NCBI GenBank assembly: GCA_002428905.1
Contig: DIYD01000267.1
Location: 1-5,986, forward strand
Reading direction: 5' to 3'
Length of the DNA stretch: 5,986 nucleotides
Source: Bacteroidetes bacterium UBA6063
Lineage (GTDB): Bacteria > Bacteroidota > Bacteroidia > NS11-12g > UBA9320
Positions 1 through 3,213 of this stretch are shown here, one piece after another. Position numbers and translations under genes: made by a program. Under the pieces are notes generated by a model, which saw nothing but the letters and a program-made list of their open reading frames with translations, had not been told where the DNA came from and did not search any database. Within the stretch, counting starts at the first letter, position 1. Each line of letters begins with the position of its first letter.

Positions 1-186
1 TTGCTTTGGTTGGATTTCCTCCAGCTTAGAAATGGCCTTTCTGCGCCAGATATTATCGATACCCAACGACAGGAAATGGTTCAGGAAATCGTAACGGTGC
101 GAGATACTGTCGAACATTTTTTCTACTTGTTCTCGCTTGGAACCTTTATCCTGGTAAGGCTTCACCTCGGTTTTTGTGGGCTGCAA
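1..186 (-). CDS. ubiE: Demethylmenaquinone / ubiquinone methyltransferase, N-terminal part (cut by window edge)
   Basis: This is the first 62 codons of a UbiE/MenG-type SAM-dependent C-methyltransferase, which methylates demethylmenaquinone in the last step of menaquinone synthesis. Menaquinone is the usual quinone in Bacteroidota, so menG is the apt functional name. The reverse complement encodes the family's N-terminal signature: residues 20-29 read QVEKMFDSIS and residues 31-50 read RYDFLNHFLSLGIDNIWRRK, matching the family pattern of a YD(F/x)LN core, S-x-GID and WR(K/R)K. The SAM-binding glycine motif would follow just outside the window. An in-frame TAG at 190-192 limits the start to the TTG at 184-186 (used here, giving MQPTKTEVKPYQ) or the GTG at 163-165. 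No Shine-Dalgarno sequence is visible. A weak -7-like TACTTTAG at 197-190 would place transcription almost on the TTG, which slightly favours the GTG. The gene is divergent from engB. Family assignment is strong; the exact start is uncertain. Confidence 0.9.
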   Translation of the reverse strand, partial: MQPTKTEVKPYQDKGSKREQVEKMFDSISHRYDFLNHFLSLGIDNIWRRKAISKLEEIQPKQ

Positions 187-218
187 TTGCTAAAGTATTA
201 ATGAAAAATTTATGTTTG
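187..218 (+). promoter_or_regulatory. Candidate Bacteroidota-type promoter for engB
   Basis: TATGTTTG at 211-218 matches the Bacteroidota primary sigma factor -7 consensus TAnnTTTG exactly. A TTG at 187-189 lies 21 bp upstream of it, an acceptable spacing for the -33 element. Transcription would begin near 223-226, leaving a leader of only a few bases before the engB ATG at 231. This is inference from consensus matching; the -33 element is only three bases and so is weak evidence by itself. Confidence 0.5.
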
Positions 219-230
219 CAAATATCCGTT

Positions 231-821
231 ATGGCAATCAAATCAGCAAAGTTTATCAAATCTTATGCGACCATCGAAAAAATGGCAAAAAGCGATATTC
301 CTGAATTCGCTTTTATTGGCCGGTCGAACGTGGGAAAATCAAGTTTGATTAACATGATCACCAACAAAGGAAACCTGGCCAAAACCAGTAGCAAACCGGG
401 TAAGACACAGTTAATCAACCAGTTTTCTATTGACGATAAGTGGAACTTAATTGACCTGCCGGGTTACGGTTTTGCAAAAGTACACGCCCGAAAAAAGGCC
501 AAATTCAGCACCATGATTCTTGAATATTTGGAGAACAGACGGAACCTGTACTCTGCTTTTATCCTCATTGATTCGCGAATTCCACCACAACGCATCGATT
601 TGGAGTTCATAGAGTGGTGTGGTATTAAGCAAGTCCCTTTTCAAATTGTATTCACCAAAAGTGACAAGATGAAGAAGACCGCCCTGGCCGAAAATATCGG
701 ACTGCTTGAAGCGGCTCTCTACCAACAAGGATGGGAGGAGCTCCCTCAACGCTTCGTAACAAGCAGCAAGAGCCGAGATGGTAAAGATGACCTTGTAGGC
801 TTTATTGAATCGCTCTTGTAG
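231..821 (+). CDS. engB: Ribosome biogenesis GTP-binding protein EngB (YihA/YsxC)
   Basis: This is a 196-residue TrmE-Era-EngA-EngB (TEES) family GTPase, a cytoplasmic factor needed for late 50S subunit assembly and usually essential. All five G motifs are present in order: G1 P-loop GRSNVGKSS from residue 30, G2 region KPGKT (55-59), G3 DLPGYG (75-80), G4 TKSD (142-145) and G5 TSSKSRDG (177-184). The length is normal for the family (about 195-210). Three in-frame ATGs exist, at 174, 201 and 231. I chose 231 because MAIKSAKFIKS aligns with the typical EngB N-terminus, the two upstream options add residues absent from the family, and the candidate promoter's -7 box (211-218) lies downstream of both earlier ATGs. 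It is divergent from ubiE with a 44-bp gap and convergent with the next gene. No truncation or missing motif is seen. Confidence 0.97.
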   Translation: MAIKSAKFIKSYATIEKMAKSDIPEFAFIGRSNVGKSSLINMITNKGNLAKTSSKPGKTQLINQFSIDDKWNLIDLPGYGFAKVHARKKAKFSTMILEYLENRRNLYSAFILIDSRIPPQRIDLEFIEWCGIKQVPFQIVFTKSDKMKKTALAENIGLLEAALYQQGWEELPQRFVTSSKSRDGKDDLVGFIESLL

Positions 822-892
822 GCACGTAGTGTATGAACCTACCATTACCAAACGATTAGTCATCCCTGAATTCCAGTTATCCTAATGTTCCA

Positions 893-1267
893 TTAACTTC
901 CACGCTTCAGTATGATGACCAATCCATCGTCGTTGAACTGAAACACAAATTCTTCTTCGGTCAATGCTACGATTGGGCGTTCAACTTTACCGGCTACATC
1001 CTTAAAGACAATTTTCTTCTTAGACGCTTTATACTCCCCTTTCGTTATGTCGTTAAAACCATAGGCCACATACGTTCCATCGGCATTAAGCTCAAGTCTG
1101 ATTTTCTTGTAAATAAATTCAAGCTTAGATCGTGTATGTGCATCTACTACCTCAATTCCAACAAATGATTTGTACGTCCACATACCTTCTATGCCAGGGG
1201 ATTGAGCGTTGGAAGTGTGAACGCCAATACAAATGAAAAGAGCGAGTACGATTGATTTGTACCACAT
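893..1267 (-). CDS. Small exported lipocalin-like protein, function unknown
   Basis: This is a 124-residue protein with a clear Sec signal peptide: MWYK, a hydrophobic core from about residues 5 to 15, and a likely signal peptidase I site after SNA (residues 19-21). There is no lipobox, so it is probably soluble in the periplasm or further exported rather than a lipoprotein. The mature part of about 103 residues has the layout of small Bacteroidota lipocalin-like domains: IEGMWTY at 26-32, LELNADGTYVAYG at 58-70, KGEYKASKKKIVF near 76-88, a late TEEEFVFQF strand (103-111), and a terminal LVIILKR strand. No catalytic residues are apparent. The fold assignment rests on motif spacing alone and the ligand is unknown. 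It is convergent with engB and divergent from the glycosyltransferase, so it is probably transcribed alone. The ATG at 1265-1267 lies inside a perfect 6-bp inverted repeat. Confidence 0.75.
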   Translation of the reverse strand: MWYKSIVLALFICIGVHTSNAQSPGIEGMWTYKSFVGIEVVDAHTRSKLEFIYKKIRLELNADGTYVAYGFNDITKGEYKASKKKIVFKDVAGKVERPIVALTEEEFVFQFNDDGLVIILKRGS

Positions 1268-1273
1268 GGTACA
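1258..1273. repeat. Inverted repeat across the start codon of the lipocalin-like gene
   Basis: TGTACCACATGGTACA consists of perfect 6-base arms (TGTACC and GGTACA) separated by four bases. The start codon at 1265-1267 overlaps the spacer and the edge of one arm. In RNA it could form a small hairpin occluding the start, or in DNA it could be an operator half-pair. A 6-bp palindrome can occur by chance, so function is speculative. Confidence 0.4.
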
Positions 1274-1302
1274 ATGTTAACTATTTCCGTTCTCCTGTTC
1301 AA
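1272..1302 (-). promoter_or_regulatory. Weak candidate promoter for the lipocalin-like gene
   Basis: On the minus strand, TAACATTG (1279-1272) differs at one position from the Bacteroidota -7 consensus TAnnTTTG. A TTG at 1302-1300 lies 20 bp upstream, a suitable -33 spacing. Transcription would start essentially at the ATG (1267), implying a leaderless or near-leaderless message, which lowers confidence. Confidence 0.25.
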
Positions 1303-1333
1303 AACAAGTTAACAATAAGGGGATTTTTTTGGT

Positions 1334-1341
1334 CAACTTTG
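1334..1341 (+). promoter_or_regulatory. Weak candidate -7 element for the glycosyltransferase-rsmG pair
   Basis: CAACTTTG differs at one position from the TAnnTTTG consensus and sits 16 bp before the ATG at 1358, so transcription would begin roughly 9-12 bp before the start codon. No clear TTG lies at the -33 distance; only a TTAACA (1309-1314) is nearby. It is the best candidate in this gap, but not a strong one. Confidence 0.3.
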
Positions 1342-1357
1342 CTCTAAGCATTGCGTA

Positions 1358-2524
1358 ATGAATTTATCCCTGATCGTATTTATTGGATTTTGTGTGGCGG
1401 CCGCGGTTCAGCTGTTTTATTATTTAGTAGTGTTCACGAAGATTTATCACAAACCGGGTAAATCGTTATCGGATAATAATGAAGGTGTTTCCGTCATAAT
1501 CTGTAGCCGAAACAATCGTGCGTTTTTGGAGAAAAATCTACCCGCAATTCTAGGCCAGGATCATCCAAATTTTGAAGTCGTTGTAGTAAACGATGGCAGC
1601 ACGGATGGCACGATTGACTTTCTGGACAACTTAGCACGGGATAACAACGCATTAAATGTGGTGCACCTCGATATTGACGAGCGCTTCCATCGTGGAAAGA
1701 AATTTGCCCAAACCATTGGGATCAAGGCAGCAAAAAACGAACAACTAATATTTACCGATGCAGACTGCCTTCCTGCATCAGACCAGTGGTTGAAAGAAAC
1801 AGCACGTCATTTTACTCCAGGCAAAAGCATTATTCTGGGTGTTGGTAATTATGTGCGTAAAGCATCCCTAACCAATTGGATAATTCAACTCGAGACATTC
1901 CACAGTCTTCTCCTGTATATTAATCTGGCACGCATGAAGATGCCTTATATGGGTGTTGGCCGTAACCTGGCATATCGCAGATCGCTGTTCTTTGAAGTTA
2001 AGGGATTTGCCAGCCATCAGCACCTGCTATCCGGCGATGATGACTTGTTTGTTAATGAAACCGCTACCGGATCAAATGTTGCGATTAGTCTTAACCCAGA
2101 AGCGTTTACTATCTCTGAACCCAAGAAAGGATTAGGCGCCTGGATGAAACAGAAAAAAAGGCACTTCAGTACAGGGAAGCTCTATAAACCTAAGCATCGA
2201 TTTGTTCTCGGTTTATACTCATTTAGTTTGTTCCTGTTTTACGCGCTGGGAATATTCTTGTTAGTTACCGAGATAAACCAATTGTTGCTTTTACCAGAAC
2301 TACCTACAACTTTTGCAGCCTGGCCAACACTATTGTTAGCCACAGTAGGGATCATCCTGATCCGACTTATTGTTCAGGGTATTGTGTTACACAAAAACAT
2401 GAAGACTTTTGATTATTCGAAGTACTTCTGGGTGTATCCATTATTCGATATAGGCATCTTACTTATCCAGATATTTATAGGCATTCGAGGTTATTATTCA
2501 AAACCACAACGTTGGAACAGTTAA
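1358..2524 (+). CDS. Membrane-bound family 2 glycosyltransferase
   Basis: This is a 388-residue inverting GT2 (GT-A fold) enzyme expected to transfer a sugar from a nucleotide donor on the cytoplasmic face of the inner membrane. An N-terminal membrane segment (about 4-27) is followed by the catalytic domain: VSVIICSRN (44-52), EVVVVNDGSTDGT (73-85), the metal-binding TDADC with DAD at 134-136, an acceptor-side GVGRNLAYRR (199-208), the probable catalytic-base region SGDDDLF (225-231), and QKKRHFST (265-272). The last motif occupies the place of the Q/RxxRW motif of processive enzymes, but has His in place of Trp. Three further hydrophobic segments follow (about 282-304, 321-345, 358-377). Acceptor and product cannot be read from the sequence; envelope polysaccharide or glycolipid synthesis is possible. 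The start at 1358 gives the membrane segment directly. Its 3' end overlaps rsmG by 13 bp, so the two are probably cotranscribed. Confidence 0.92.
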   Translation: MNLSLIVFIGFCVAAAVQLFYYLVVFTKIYHKPGKSLSDNNEGVSVIICSRNNRAFLEKNLPAILGQDHPNFEVVVVNDGSTDGTIDFLDNLARDNNALNVVHLDIDERFHRGKKFAQTIGIKAAKNEQLIFTDADCLPASDQWLKETARHFTPGKSIILGVGNYVRKASLTNWIIQLETFHSLLLYINLARMKMPYMGVGRNLAYRRSLFFEVKGFASHQHLLSGDDDLFVNETATGSNVAISLNPEAFTISEPKKGLGAWMKQKKRHFSTGKLYKPKHRFVLGLYSFSLFLFYALGIFLLVTEINQLLLLPELPTTFAAWPTLLLATVGIILIRLIVQGIVLHKNMKTFDYSKYFWVYPLFDIGILLIQIFIGIRGYYSKPQRWNS

Positions 2525-3138
2525 TTGAACTTTTTCCGGAACTGACTGGTCACCAAATCGACCAGTTTAAGCAGGCCGAAGAACTCTACAAGCATTGGAA
2601 TGCACAGATTAATGTGATTTCTCGTAAGGATATTGATCAGTTTCACACCAGACATTTGCTTCACTCCCTATCCATCGGTTTGTTCACCACTTTTCGAAGC
2701 GGTGGTCGTGTATTGGACGTTGGTACCGGCGGCGGTTTTCCCGGCATCCCTCTAGCCATTCTCTATCCAGATGTCGATTTTCATCTTGTCGATAGTATTG
2801 GCAAGAAGATAAAGGTGGTAAATGCTGTAGCCGACGGAATCGGATTGAAAAACGTAAAGGCAAGTCATATTCGTGCAGAACAGGTTAAAGGCGAATTTGA
2901 TTACGTAGTCTCCAGAGCCGTTACCCGATTAACGCCGTTCTTTGCCTGGATTGATGACAAAATTGACTACAGCAGGTATACAAATTCTGGGTTCTATGGA
3001 CTTAAAGGAGGAGATTTAACTGAAGAGATTCGGAACTTCGAAAAGGCATACAAGTCCTTGAATGTTACCCTCTACGATGTCTCAACAAAGCTTAACGATG
3101 CGTTTTTTGAAACAAAGAAGATCGTTTTTGTCAATTGA
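2512..3138 (+). CDS. rsmG: 16S rRNA (guanine-527-N7)-methyltransferase RsmG (GidB)
   Basis: This is a 208-residue SAM-dependent methyltransferase that makes m7G527 in the 530 loop of 16S rRNA. In other bacteria, loss of this modification is known to give low-level streptomycin resistance. Visible motifs are the RsmG N-terminal helix with LYKHWNAQINVISRKD (25-40), HLLHSL (48-53), SAM motif I LDVGTGGGFPGIPLA (68-82), HLVDSIGKK (91-99), VVSRAV (132-137), GLKGG (163-167) and the terminal TKKIVFV strand (201-207). The length is normal for Bacteroidota RsmG (about 205-210). The start is the TTG at 2512-2514: MEQLIELFPELT is the expected N-terminus and no suitable ATG or GTG lies nearby. It overlaps the glycosyltransferase end (stop TAA at 2522-2524) in another frame, so translation is probably coupled to that gene. 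Confidence 0.95.
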   Translation: MEQLIELFPELTGHQIDQFKQAEELYKHWNAQINVISRKDIDQFHTRHLLHSLSIGLFTTFRSGGRVLDVGTGGGFPGIPLAILYPDVDFHLVDSIGKKIKVVNAVADGIGLKNVKASHIRAEQVKGEFDYVVSRAVTRLTPFFAWIDDKIDYSRYTNSGFYGLKGGDLTEEIRNFEKAYKSLNVTLYDVSTKLNDAFFETKKIVFVN

Positions 3139-3140
3139 AT

Positions 3141-3161
3141 GACGTGTATCTCGTACATGTT
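3141..3161 (+). other. Weak stem-loop after rsmG
   Basis: Just after the rsmG stop, ACGTGTA (3142-3148) can pair with TACATGT (3154-3160) around a 5-base loop TCTCG. In RNA this uses one internal G-U pair, and a further G-U pair at 3141-3161. No T-run follows, so it does not qualify as a standard intrinsic terminator; it may protect the mRNA 3' end or be chance. Confidence 0.25.
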
Positions 3162-3194
3162 CCTCTAACAACTTAAAGTCGCCTTTTCACCAGT

Positions 3195-3213
3195 AAAAAA
3201 TAAGAGATTCTTA
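3195..3213 (-). terminator. Candidate intrinsic terminator of the large T9SS-substrate gene
   Basis: Read on the minus strand, the stop codon TAA is the start of TAAGA-ATC-TCTTA, a 5-bp hairpin with a 3-base loop, followed directly by six T residues (3200-3195). The stem has only one G-C pair and is short, so it would be weak, but position, strand and T-run fit the 3' end of this gene. Confidence 0.35.

Noticed and set aside
1..201. Plus-strand open frame of 66 codons
   Set aside because: It is antisense to a clear UbiE/MenG N-terminus and its translation resembles no recognised protein family.
818..842. GTAGG ... CCTAC inverted repeat after engB as a terminator
   Set aside because: The arms are only 5 bp with a 15-base loop and no T-run follows on either strand, so it does not meet terminator criteria.
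447..863. Minus-strand open frame of 138 codons across engB
   Set aside because: It lies antisense to the conserved GTPase and shows no domain, signal peptide or sensible start context.
1953..2135. 60-codon frame inside the glycosyltransferase gene
   Set aside because: Out-of-frame shadow of the GT2 catalytic region; the translation looks random.
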